Shown here one piece after another: positions 27,299-35,500 of a stretch of 64,000 nt of DNA (within the stretch, counting starts at the first letter, position 1; each line of letters starts with the position of its first letter). The notes below the pieces were generated by a model, which was not told the origin of the DNA, ran no database searches, and worked only from the letters and a program-made list of their open reading frames with translations. The translations under genes and the position numbers were made by a program. The stretch is from Lysinibacillus sp. OF-1 (GTDB lineage Bacteria > Bacillota > Bacilli > Bacillales_A > Planococcaceae): positions 2,542,001 through 2,606,000 of the forward strand of contig NZ_CP102798.1 in assembly GCF_028356935.1 (NCBI RefSeq), read 5' to 3'.

Positions 27299-27327
27299 TT
27301 GACGAACATTTGTTCTGTAGTTAAAAT
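27299..27327 (+). promoter_or_regulatory. Promoter with LexA (SOS) box, GNAT gene
   Basis: TTGACG (27299-27304), 17-bp spacer, TAAAAT (27322-27327). The spacer holds CGAACATTTGTTCT (27303-27316), which fits the Bacillus LexA box CGAAC-N4-GTTCG with one end mismatch. Confidence 0.65.
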
Positions 27328-27348
27328 AATAAAAAAGGAGGCTTTTTT

Positions 27349-27825
27349 ATGCAAACAACAACGAGCATTGAATTAGTACATTTCTCTGAAGACTATGTGG
27401 AGCAATTAAACAGCTTTGAACTACCTGAAGAACAACACCAGTTTACAGCCCTTCCAAAAGAAATTACGATCGAAAAGGTTGGACAATATCCTATTGTCAT
27501 TTTAAGTAATCATGTGCCAGTTGGTTTTTTTGTTCTTCATGCAACGGATAGAGTAAAAGAATATTCCAGTAATCCCCAAGCAATGTTACTAACCGCTTTG
27601 TCTATCGATTATCAACAGCAAGGTAAAGGTTATGCTAAAAAGGCCATGTTTGCACTAGCTGATTTTGTCAAACAGGAATTTAAAGAATGTAACGAAGTGG
27701 TGTTAGTTGTCAATCATAAAAACACGGCTGCCCAGCATCTATATGCCAAAGTTGGCTTTGTGGACCACGGAGAAAGAAGAATAGGCCCTATTGGTGAGCA
27801 AATCGTTATGAACTTGCCGCTTTGA
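27349..27825 (+). CDS. GNAT family N-acetyltransferase, SOS-box promoter
   Basis: A 158-aa GNAT-fold enzyme. The acetyl-CoA motif is IDYQQQGKGYAKKAM (about residues 84-98) and the C-terminal NTAAQHLYAKVGF matches motif B. It may acetylate a small amine or a protein; the acceptor is not evident. It starts ATG at 27349 with AAGGAGG upstream. Its promoter carries a LexA-type box between -35 and -10, suggesting induction by DNA damage, which is unusual for this family. Ends in a perfect terminator. Confidence 0.87.
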   Translation: MQTTTSIELVHFSEDYVEQLNSFELPEEQHQFTALPKEITIEKVGQYPIVILSNHVPVGFFVLHATDRVKEYSSNPQAMLLTALSIDYQQQGKGYAKKAMFALADFVKQEFKECNEVVLVVNHKNTAAQHLYAKVGFVDHGERRIGPIGEQIVMNLPL

Positions 27826-27829
27826 AGTA

Positions 27830-27876
27830 AACGTCACTCATTTGCATTGTTCAAATGAGTGACGTTGCTATTTTTA
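27830..27876 (+). terminator. Perfect terminator after the GNAT gene
   Basis: 15-bp perfect stem, 27830-27844 with 27852-27866 (core GTCACTCATTTG), followed by a T-rich run. Confidence 0.85.
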
Positions 27877-27884
27877 CGGTCCTT

Positions 27885-28391
27885 TCCTTATAGAACTAAC
27901 ACTTCATCACAAATAATGTCTATAAAAGCCTAATCATGTGTAATGACAAAAACAAATTTATTTTGATTTGCCATGTGCTACACCCATTTTTGCCCCATCT
28001 AACCCGCTAGTAGGCTCATCCAGTGGTACAATTTGTGCATCAGCTACAGAATACTGCTTGCTGCTAGTGTTTCACGCTGTTTTTCTCCACCTGATAGTGA
28101 TGCAGGGTGTCTGTCCTTTAGTGGGACAAGCAAAAAATTTTCCAGTGCTTCGATTGCCTTGTTTCTTAGAGTCTCTGTTACTTGCCGACCTAACATGATT
28201 TCATTCCCAACACTTGCCGCATAAAGTGGATAGTCTGGGTCCTGCATGACAAAATAGGTTAGCTTACTTCGCTTTGATGGTGATAACACTTTATCCTTTA
28301 AAAGAATTTGTCCTTTTTGCTGTCTGTATAGCCTCACTAATACCTTACAAAGCGTGGTTTTCCCTGCCCCATTTGAATGGTGTCTCTCCAT
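27885..28391 (-). pseudogene. ABC transporter ATP-binding protein relic
   Basis: The minus strand reads a fragment of an ABC ATPase of the EcfA/CbiO-like type: Walker A SNGAGKTTLCK, the Q-loop VMQDPDYPLY, signature SLSGGEKQR, then after a frameshift LDEPTSGLDGAK and, after another stop, VITHD. Both ends are missing and several stops interrupt it. The 5' end is fused directly to a yolD-like relic, so a deletion joined two decaying genes. Confidence 0.8.
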
Positions 28392-28486
28392 TGTTCATAA
28401 TTAGCCTGCTCCCATATAGTTAACATAATATCGTTATGTTGTACGAATGCATGTGTGATCGTCTGTTGTAATTTTTCAAGCTCCCA
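28379..28486 (-). pseudogene. yolD-like relic
   Basis: About 36 uninterrupted residues (WELEKLQQTITHAF, then IWEQANYEQWRDTI) align with the YolD-like protein encoded at 30224-30556 (WELEELQKAIDQAF, VWEDYKITQWTGII). No start or complete gene remains. It lies between a uvrX relic and an ABC ATPase relic. Confidence 0.65.
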
Positions 28487-28552
28487 TCCAGCGCATTGCT
28501 CACTACTGGCTCACCCAATGTAGAAAATAATGCCTTATGCATGATAATAGTA

Positions 28553-28640
28553 TTGATTCCCTAAAGCGTTTTGCTAATTCCGTTACATCTGCATGGGCTA
28601 TTCCACCAACTGTTTGGATGCCCATTGTATTTAAATTGAC
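28553..28640 (-). pseudogene. uvrX (Y-family polymerase) relic
   Basis: 29 residues, VNLNTMGIQTVGGIAHADVT followed by ELAKRF, match the helix-hairpin-helix region of the intact UvrX at 30570-31829 (ANLNAMGIQTVGGLANTDLK, ELEKRF). The rest of the gene is deleted. Confidence 0.7.
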
Positions 28641-28685
28641 TTACATATTTTTGCAATTCAGTTAAATAACAGGGATTTTTTCATA

Positions 28686-28694
28686 TGGTATAAT
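28686..28694 (+). promoter_or_regulatory. Extended -10 promoter of the phosphotransferase gene
   Basis: TATGGTATAAT at 28684-28694 contains TGnTATAAT; the gene starts 85 bp further on with AAGGAGGAG before it. Confidence 0.45.
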
Positions 28695-28778
28695 CAGGGA
28701 ATATACAGTGTTTTTTATCCTAATGACAAGTTTGACAATGTCTAATGGGATTAAAGATAAAAGGAGGAGTAAAAGATT

Positions 28779-29717
28779 ATGGAACAAAGGATACTTGAAT
28801 CACTTAACAAAATTTATCCAGTTAATATTATGGCAGTCGAATCAGTGACTAATGAAATGTTTCGATGTATTACAGAACATGGGGACTATTTTGCAAGAAT
28901 AACAAACTATAAAACATATGATGAACAGTTAGAAGAAATTAAATATACTAATTTTTTGTATAGCGAAGGATTTGGAGTATCCCCCATAATACAATCATTA
29001 AACGGAAAATTAATTGAAAAAATGACATTAAAAAGTGAAGTTCTAACTGTTCTATATAAGGGTGCTTCAGGTGCACACTTGCATAGAAGTCAATGGAATG
29101 CAAAGGTTTTAAAAGAATTAGGTCGACAAATTGGTCGTTTACATCGCCTATCAAAAACATTTGAAAATATAGAGACCGTTAAATACATTAACGATTGGTA
29201 TGAGAATGAAGAATATGCTTTTCTGAAATATATCCCTAAAGAAGAAAATATAATTAGAGAAATTGCAGATGAGGTTTTATCCTCAATAAAGGATATTCCG
29301 AAAAAACAGTCAGATTATGGTTTGATACACGGTGATTTATGGTTAGAAAACATATTGGTAGATAGTCATAATAATTTTACGATGATTGATTTTCAAGATT
29401 GCGAAAAAAACTTCTATATATTTGATTTAGCTGTTCCAATCTATAGTGCGATGGAATATTCATTTGTAGGAAACAGTAATATTGTTGACTATGGTCGTTC
29501 TATATCTAACGCAATAATTGAAGGGTATCAGGAAGAAAATTCTATATCATCAGAGATGTTAGAAAAACTCCCTCTATTTATAAAATTAAAGGAAATTTTT
29601 GAATACAGTTTAATGCATATGTATTGGGACATAGAAAAATTAACTGAAGAACAAATACGAATAATGAACCATTTCAGGATAAGAATTGAGCATAAACACT
29701 CCCTTCTGAAAATTTAG
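28779..29717 (+). CDS. Aminoglycoside phosphotransferase (APH) family kinase
   Basis: A 312-aa protein-kinase-like small-molecule phosphotransferase. The catalytic loop is LIHGDLWLENILVD (about residues 187-200) and the metal-binding motif is MIDFQDCEKNFYIFDLA (about 205-221). Such enzymes phosphorylate antibiotics, choline, homoserine or other hydroxyl compounds; the acceptor cannot be read from this sequence. It has AAGGAGGAG upstream, a promoter of the extended -10 type and a good terminator, so it is a stand-alone gene. Confidence 0.85.
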   Translation: MEQRILESLNKIYPVNIMAVESVTNEMFRCITEHGDYFARITNYKTYDEQLEEIKYTNFLYSEGFGVSPIIQSLNGKLIEKMTLKSEVLTVLYKGASGAHLHRSQWNAKVLKELGRQIGRLHRLSKTFENIETVKYINDWYENEEYAFLKYIPKEENIIREIADEVLSSIKDIPKKQSDYGLIHGDLWLENILVDSHNNFTMIDFQDCEKNFYIFDLAVPIYSAMEYSFVGNSNIVDYGRSISNAIIEGYQEENSISSEMLEKLPLFIKLKEIFEYSLMHMYWDIEKLTEEQIRIMNHFRIRIEHKHSLLKI

Positions 29718-29796
29718 GTGAATTTTGTCTATTCAACTAACAGAGCTTTAGTTGAATAAGGCTCATTTAATTAATCAAATAAAAATCTCATACTTA

Positions 29797-29838
29797 ACTC
29801 CATTTTGATCAATATTTTTTCAAAATGGAGTGTTTTTA
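29797..29838 (+). terminator. Terminator after the APH-family gene
   Basis: ACTCCATTTT (29797-29806) with AAAATGGAGT (29822-29831), then a T run. Confidence 0.75.
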
Positions 29839-29880
29839 CGTTTGCTGATAAATGAAGGAAAAATTTTCTTTAATCAATCT

Positions 29881-30231
29881 TTATTTTAAAGCTACATGTA
29901 TATGATGCATCAACAATTTTTCCACCTGTGATTTCAGAGCTTGATTTGCATAACGAAGTACTACATCATTACCTGCAGTGGCAACTTGTACGTCACTAAA
30001 GTATTCATCTACTAGTTGCCAGCCTACTACTCGTATACGTTTTTGTGCAAGTTCTCCTTTGAGGTGAAAATATTCCTGTCTTAGATCCTTTAGCAATGAA
30101 TCCATCATTGGAAGAAATACCGTTTTCATTTTAAACTGCTCCAATCTACAGTAGTCAACCTGTAATGATTTAACTGCTAGCTCTAACAAAAGATATTTAT
30201 GCAGTAACTGTCTTTCGTTGGCTTTAATCAT
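29881..30231 (-). CDS. Last gene of the SOS operon, unknown function
   Basis: A 116-aa soluble, helical protein starting at ATG 30231, overlapping the end of the yolD-like gene by 8 bp, so translationally coupled. It has a coiled-coil-like middle (MDSLLKDLRQEYFHLKGEL). I recognise no family; I would expect it beside uvrX in related genomes. Its position suggests a helper of translesion synthesis, but this is inference. Confidence 0.6.
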   Translation of the reverse strand: MIKANERQLLHKYLLLELAVKSLQVDYCRLEQFKMKTVFLPMMDSLLKDLRQEYFHLKGELAQKRIRVVGWQLVDEYFSDVQVATAGNDVVLRYANQALKSQVEKLLMHHIHVALK

Positions 30232-30556
30232 AATAATCAGCATCCAGTTGAGCTGATTGAATACTTTGAATTGGAATACGTTTCGTTATAAGTAGTGTTT
30301 CAAGTATGAGTTCATTAGTATTAATCGATTTAATTATTCCAGTCCATTGTGTGATTTTGTAGTCCTCCCACACTTCTAATTTTATGTGCAATTGCTGATT
30401 AAAAGCTTGATCAATTGCTTTTTGTAGTTCTTCCAGTTCCCACTCAGTCAATTCTCTTGGCTGTTCTGGATGCTCTTGTTTATACTCTCTAAGAAGCTCT
30501 AAATGCTCCGGCAACATCATCGACGCCCATTTAATATGACCTCTGTCTTGTATCAT
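30224..30556 (-). CDS. YolD-like protein
   Basis: A 110-aa YolD-like family protein. The N-terminal DRGHIKWASMMLPEHLELL is the family signature (DRGxxKWxxMMLPEHxxxL). YolD-like proteins are encoded next to Y-family polymerases in Bacillus and its phages and are part of the SOS response; a direct role in mutagenesis is thought likely. ATG at 30556 is used (TAGGAG upstream). It lies between uvrX and the 116-aa gene. Confidence 0.85.
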   Translation of the reverse strand: MIQDRGHIKWASMMLPEHLELLREYKQEHPEQPRELTEWELEELQKAIDQAFNQQLHIKLEVWEDYKITQWTGIIKSINTNELILETLLITKRIPIQSIQSAQLDADYYD

Positions 30557-30569
30557 TAATAAATCACTC

Positions 30570-31829
30570 CTATGCCAAATGACCACCAACTAAGCGATCG
30601 CGCTTAATAGCCGTCCCAGCTTTTGTGAAAGAAACTGCTCTTAATATTGAAGTAGCTCCAAACCTGTTGCGTATTGCATCCATTGTAGGACCGATTATTT
30701 GACGCTGTGGCTTACGATCATCGAATAAATCTAATTGGATACTATGCTCTCTTTCCAGGTTGGAGATTCGGACAGCTATTTGCCGAGTTGGTTCACCTGT
30801 AAAATATTTATCCAGTAATTCAATACAAGTTTTATACATCACAAGTGTTTCGCTTGTCGGTACTGCAATTGTTTTAGATCGATGGAATCCTTTGGTCATA
30901 GCGTTTCGACTATAAGAAAGACCAATACTAATTGTACGACCAACATAACCTGCATCCCGCGTTCGCTTCATTACGTCCTCACACATTTCAAGAAGTACTA
31001 CAGAGATTTCTTTACGTGTATGGTAATCCCTCATCAACATTTGGCCCTTCCCAAAACTTAACGCTCCGTTTGTTATTAACGGCTCCCCTAATTTGGATAG
31101 ATCTATTCCCCATGCATGGTAATAGAGTTGATTGCCCATTACACCAAAGCGCTTTTCTAATTCTTTTAAATCTGTATTAGCCAAACCACCGACTGTTTGT
31201 ATCCCCATAGCATTTAGATTTGCTTCCATCTGTTTACCGATCCCCCACATTTCAGAAAGGGGTTGAACTGGCCATAATTTTTTTGGAATATCTTCATATG
31301 TCCATTTAGCGAAACCTGTTTTCTTTGCTTCAAGGTCTAAAGCTAATTTGGCTATTAACATATTTGGTCCCATACCTACTGCACTAGGTATATTAAATTG
31401 GTCAAGAATAGCTCTTTGTATTTCCTTAGCCGTTTCCTCAGGTGAACCCCAAAGCTTTTCAGTGCCAGTTAAATCAACAAAACTTTCGTCCACACTATAC
31501 ACATGTATCGCATCAACTGGTACATAATTAGAGATTAATTTAGTAATCGTCATCGACATTTGAATAAAGAAACTCATTTTAGGCTCAAACAATCTAATGT
31601 CAGGATGTTTTGGTATCTCATAACGTCTACTTCCAGTTTTGATTTTAAATTTCTCTTTCATCAATGGTGATGCCGCAAGCACTACGCTACCTGGTTGGTC
31701 AAAATTTGCTACTACGGCAACTGGCGTTTTTAAAACATCTAGCCCATGTAACATCGCCACGATACTGGCATAAAAGCATCTCATATCGATACACATAATT
31801 GGTCTATTGGGCATACCCTCATAATTCAT
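30570..31829 (-). CDS. uvrX: Y-family DNA polymerase (UvrX type)
   Basis: A 419-aa translesion polymerase of the UvrX/ImuB-DinB group. The first catalytic Asp is in IMCIDMRCFYAS (residues 11-22) and the second acidic pair in YSVDESFVDLT (about 112-122). A helix-hairpin-helix follows (MGIQTVGGLAN). Such enzymes copy damaged DNA and cause SOS mutagenesis. The start overlaps the preceding gene's stop (ATGA), so expression is coupled. Two LexA boxes precede the operon. The C-terminus lacks an obvious beta-clamp motif that I can identify. Confidence 0.92.
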   Translation of the reverse strand: MNYEGMPNRPIMCIDMRCFYASIVAMLHGLDVLKTPVAVVANFDQPGSVVLAASPLMKEKFKIKTGSRRYEIPKHPDIRLFEPKMSFFIQMSMTITKLISNYVPVDAIHVYSVDESFVDLTGTEKLWGSPEETAKEIQRAILDQFNIPSAVGMGPNMLIAKLALDLEAKKTGFAKWTYEDIPKKLWPVQPLSEMWGIGKQMEANLNAMGIQTVGGLANTDLKELEKRFGVMGNQLYYHAWGIDLSKLGEPLITNGALSFGKGQMLMRDYHTRKEISVVLLEMCEDVMKRTRDAGYVGRTISIGLSYSRNAMTKGFHRSKTIAVPTSETLVMYKTCIELLDKYFTGEPTRQIAVRISNLEREHSIQLDLFDDRKPQRQIIGPTMDAIRNRFGATSILRAVSFTKAGTAIKRDRLVGGHLA

Positions 31830-32047
31830 ATAACTTCACGTCCCTTACTAACAAAAGGAATAACAGCTAGAACATTCCTAATCAAAAAAGTACGTTTTGC
31901 ATGTCTTGTAAAACAAAACGCCTGGAATGAATCACCAACAATTTTAATGACTTTTACACGCCTTTTTGTTATGGAGCCATCTTTTGCTATATACATCATA
32001 TTCACTAATTGTTTATGCTGCATAGCTTTAATCAGTTGTTCTCTCAT
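31826..32047 (-). CDS. Stand-alone WYL-like small protein, first gene of SOS operon
   Basis: A 73-aa protein that looks like a single WYL/SH3-like beta barrel: MMYIAKDGSITKRRVKVIKI, then FCFTRHAKRTFLIRNVLAV, the last part matching the R-x-F-x-x-x-R-I pattern of WYL domains. It is the first gene of the uvrX operon, with GGGAGG before ATG. A free WYL-like domain could sense nucleic acid or act as a small regulator. That role is inference. Confidence 0.7.
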   Translation of the reverse strand: MREQLIKAMQHKQLVNMMYIAKDGSITKRRVKVIKIVGDSFQAFCFTRHAKRTFLIRNVLAVIPFVSKGREVI

Positions 32048-32138
32048 CTTAGTTTCCTCCCATTGCCTCTCGTAATTTTTTGAAATGATTGTTATTTATT
32101 ATTAGCACAATGATTTTCCCTTTTACCTATATTACGTA

Positions 32139-32187
32139 AGAACATTTGTTTGTATACATAATAGAACGAATGTTCTTATCTTGGCAA
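32139..32187 (-). promoter_or_regulatory. SOS promoter of the uvrX operon with two LexA boxes
   Basis: Minus strand: TTGCCA (32182-32187), 18-bp spacer, TATTAT (32158-32163). The spacer contains AGAACATTCGTTCT (32163-32176), a perfect GAAC-N4-GTTC; a second box GAACATTTGTTT (32140-32151, plus-strand reading) has one mismatch. Confidence 0.7.
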
Positions 32188-32484
32188 TGTTCAATTTTTG
32201 GAAAAAGACCAAGTACTCAAATTTATCCCTGTCAAGTAGAAAGTTGTAAAAAACTAAGCAGCCATTTAGCATTGATATTCTATCAGTGCCAGTGAGCCCT
32301 TTTTGGAAATGTTGTATCATCTGTGATTAGGGAATAGGTAAAAAAATCTTGATCAAGAAGTGAACTATGAATGGGAGAAATAAAGAGGAACTGATTTATA
32401 TCAAATATGGCAAGAAAATTCGAAAGAATATGTCACAGTTAGTTTAGTAGGAGATAATTTTTTTAAAGGAACTTCTTTATAAAT
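32188..32484. other. Intergenic region with a short coding relic
   Basis: No intact gene. On the plus strand 32390-32482 reads about 30 residues (LYQIWQENSKEYVTVSLVGD...) up to a stop just before the terminator; this is probably the tail of a lost gene. Confidence 0.4.
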
Positions 32485-32526
32485 AGTAAAAAGAGAAATT
32501 GCGAGGTGCAATTTCTCTTTTTACTT
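32485..32526. terminator. 18-bp perfect terminator of the protease gene
   Basis: AGTAAAAAGAGAAATTGC (32485-32502) pairs fully with 32508-32525; T-rich on both strands, so bidirectional. Confidence 0.85.
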
Positions 32527-32535
32527 GAACTGAAA

Positions 32536-35500
32536 TTAACTATAAATCATCCACGGTGACTTCATTATTATATGATTGCCATTTCCGTTTCCGTTTCCAT
32601 TTCCGTTTCCGTTTCCATTTCCATTTCCATTTCCATTTCCATTTCCGTTTCCGTTTCCGTTTCCGTTTCCATTTCCATTTCCATTTCCGTTTCCGTTTCC
32701 ATTTCCGTTTCCATTTCCGTTTCCGTTTCCATTTCCGTTTCCGTTTCCGTTTCCGTTTCCGTTTCCGTTTCCATTTCCGTTTCCGTTTCCATTACCGTTT
32801 CCATTACCGTTTCCATTACCGTTTCCGTTGTCATCACCTTGCTTTACAAACACACCAAATGTTAGTGTATGCTCACCATACGTTACCGTAATCGTCGTAT
32901 TACCTTGACCTTTTCCTTTTACCACCCCTGCTTTTACAGTAGCTATTTTATCATTCGCTACTTCATAGGTTGCAAGCTTTGTAACATCTTTTTCTGTTGT
33001 TTTCCCATCAAAAGTAGTTACTTCAGTAATCTTCACGGCAACTTCCTTACCTATACTAGTTTCAACCTGAGATTGGTCAATTTCTAGTGTTACTACTTCT
33101 ACAACAGGTGCTTTAACTGTAACATTTACAGTAACTTTATTATCACCATATGAAATAGTAATAGTAGTCGTGCCCTCACCTACTGCAGTGACTAATCCAT
33201 TTGCTACTGTTGCAATGTTTTCATCTCCAACCACATAAGTAGCTTTTGTAGTTACATCTTCCTCTGTTGCATCACCTTTTGCAGGCGTTGACGTTTCTGT
33301 TACCGTCAGTTGTGCAGTTTCTCCAGCTTTTAGGTCTAGCTCAGTTGGATTTACAGAAAGTGCTGTTACTACTTCATTTTCATATATCTTTGCTTCACCA
33401 ACATTTCCGGCAGCGTCAGTAATTTTTACTGATACAGCATTAGTTTCTGCTGTTACTGGGAATGTAAAGCTACCGTCTTGATTTAATTCAAAAGGAACTG
33501 GTGCTTGTACTTCACCATTTATCGTCGAAATATAGGAAGCTTTTAATTTATCATTTAAATTATAATTTAAATCATATAAATCTAACTCTTCATTGTAGTC
33601 GATATACTTATCTGTTACCTGTCCTGTAGCGACACCATTAGCTACTGAACCTGTAATTTCTGGTTTAGTTGTTTTCACAACAATTGGCCCAACATAATCG
33701 GAAACTGCTCCTGATGCTGCAAGACCAGTGAAGTCAATTGTATACAGGCCATCTGGAATCGTTGTGGCAGGTTCTGATCCCCATGGTTTGTACTGCCCAC
33801 CAACATTTAGCGTATAAGAGCCTTTTCCTAGCGCAGTACCTGCATGTAGATAACCAATGTAGCCGTCTTCGTATTCTCCACCTTCAGGATTCATAATATC
33901 CCAAAGCTCGATATAGTTAGTTGTTACGTCTCCAGTTAATGTGAATGAAAGTACAGCTGAATCTTTCACTCCATCGCCGTTAAAGGATAGGTCTGTTTCT
34001 GTAATCTTATAATCTTTAATTTCCGTTACTGCCTCGCCACCTAAGTCAGCTGCAAATGGTAATGAAATTTCTGTAGATCCTCCATTGATATAAATATACC
34101 CTAATATTTCAGAGCCATTTGGTGCCGTAGCTTGTGAAGCAGTTAATGTAATATTTAACACTTGCTCACCAACTAGATTAAATGTCGGCTGATCTACTGT
34201 AACAGTTGCATCACCAAATGTTTTTGTCACATCAATCGATACGTTATAATTGCCGCCGTTCCCTTTAATATCTTTTACTAAAACTTGTTTCGTTACAGAA
34301 ATATCCTGATCTTTCAATGATTGTGGACCGAAAGTAACTGTCCCTTTCAAGTTTTCTGTAACTGCACCCGTACCATCCAAAATTGCGCTATCAAGTGCAT
34401 AGGCAAGAATTTCTGGATGAGCCGCTGCATAAGCATTTACACGCCCTGCACCCTGAGAAAACACATCGTATTTTGTTGTATCTAAAACCTGTGCTGTATT
34501 AGAAAGCGCCACTTTTACATCGAACGCGTTCCAACTAGGATTTGCTTGTTTAACTAATGCAACAATACCTGCAATATGCGGTGTTGCCATAGATGTTCCT
34601 GTTTTACGACCATAAGCTTCCCCATAATCTGCATCAGGGAAATCTTTTTTATACATTGGAATCGTTGACATAATATTTGTTCCAGGTGCACTTACATCTG
34701 GTTTAATATCAAAGTTTGGTGTAGATGGTCCGCGCGAACTGGAAGAGTTTACCTCATCCCCAAGTGTCTTTGTGGAAGCGAATTTACTAAAACTTACTTT
34801 TCCAGTTCCGCCTGCTAATGCAGCGCGAATTGCATTACCATCCGTTTGAGACATGTCGAATGTTGGCAGAAATTCAAATGAATCACCAAGGAATGTGCCT
34901 GAAATGTCCGGTGCATTTGTTCCGCCAGCAAAGTTATGAATTATTGTTGCGACAGCTCCATTTGCCTTTGCATTCGCAATTTTATCAACAAATGCGATAC
35001 CGCCACGGGAAATCAATGCCACTTTCCCTTCTACATCAATTCCTTCAAAGTCTTTTACTTCTCCGTTTCCAGGAACAGCAACTAGGTCAAATTCTCCTTG
35101 AAGCTGTTTTGCTACATCTTTCCCAAAAGTCGTTCCCATTAATGGAAGCTGTTTTGTTAAGTTGTAATTGCCAACTGTAACATTCACTTCCCCGTTATAC
35201 ATTGTTTCAGGATTTGTTGTGTTACCAACAGCAATGCCTAAACGAGCTGTTGCAGGAGTACCCATTGTTCCGCGATTTGGACCAGAGTTTCCTGTTGCAA
35301 CTACTCCGATTGTTCCAGCCATCATTGCATTATTAATAGCAAAAGAACCAGCATCCGTTTCAGAATTGGCTCCCCCGCCAAGTGAAAGGTTGATAACGTC
35401 CATTTTTTCTTTTACAGCAGTTTCAATTGCTTTAACAATACCAGATGTAGCTCCACTTCCGTATGCTCCAAGAACACGGTAAGCATAAAGGTCTACTTTT

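Noticed and set aside
32556..32908. Several long overlapping open frames on both strands (Phe-Pro, Ser-Val and Thr-Glu repeats)
   Set aside because: They are produced by the hexanucleotide repeat, which has no stop in any frame; only the minus-strand Gly-Asn frame is part of a real gene.
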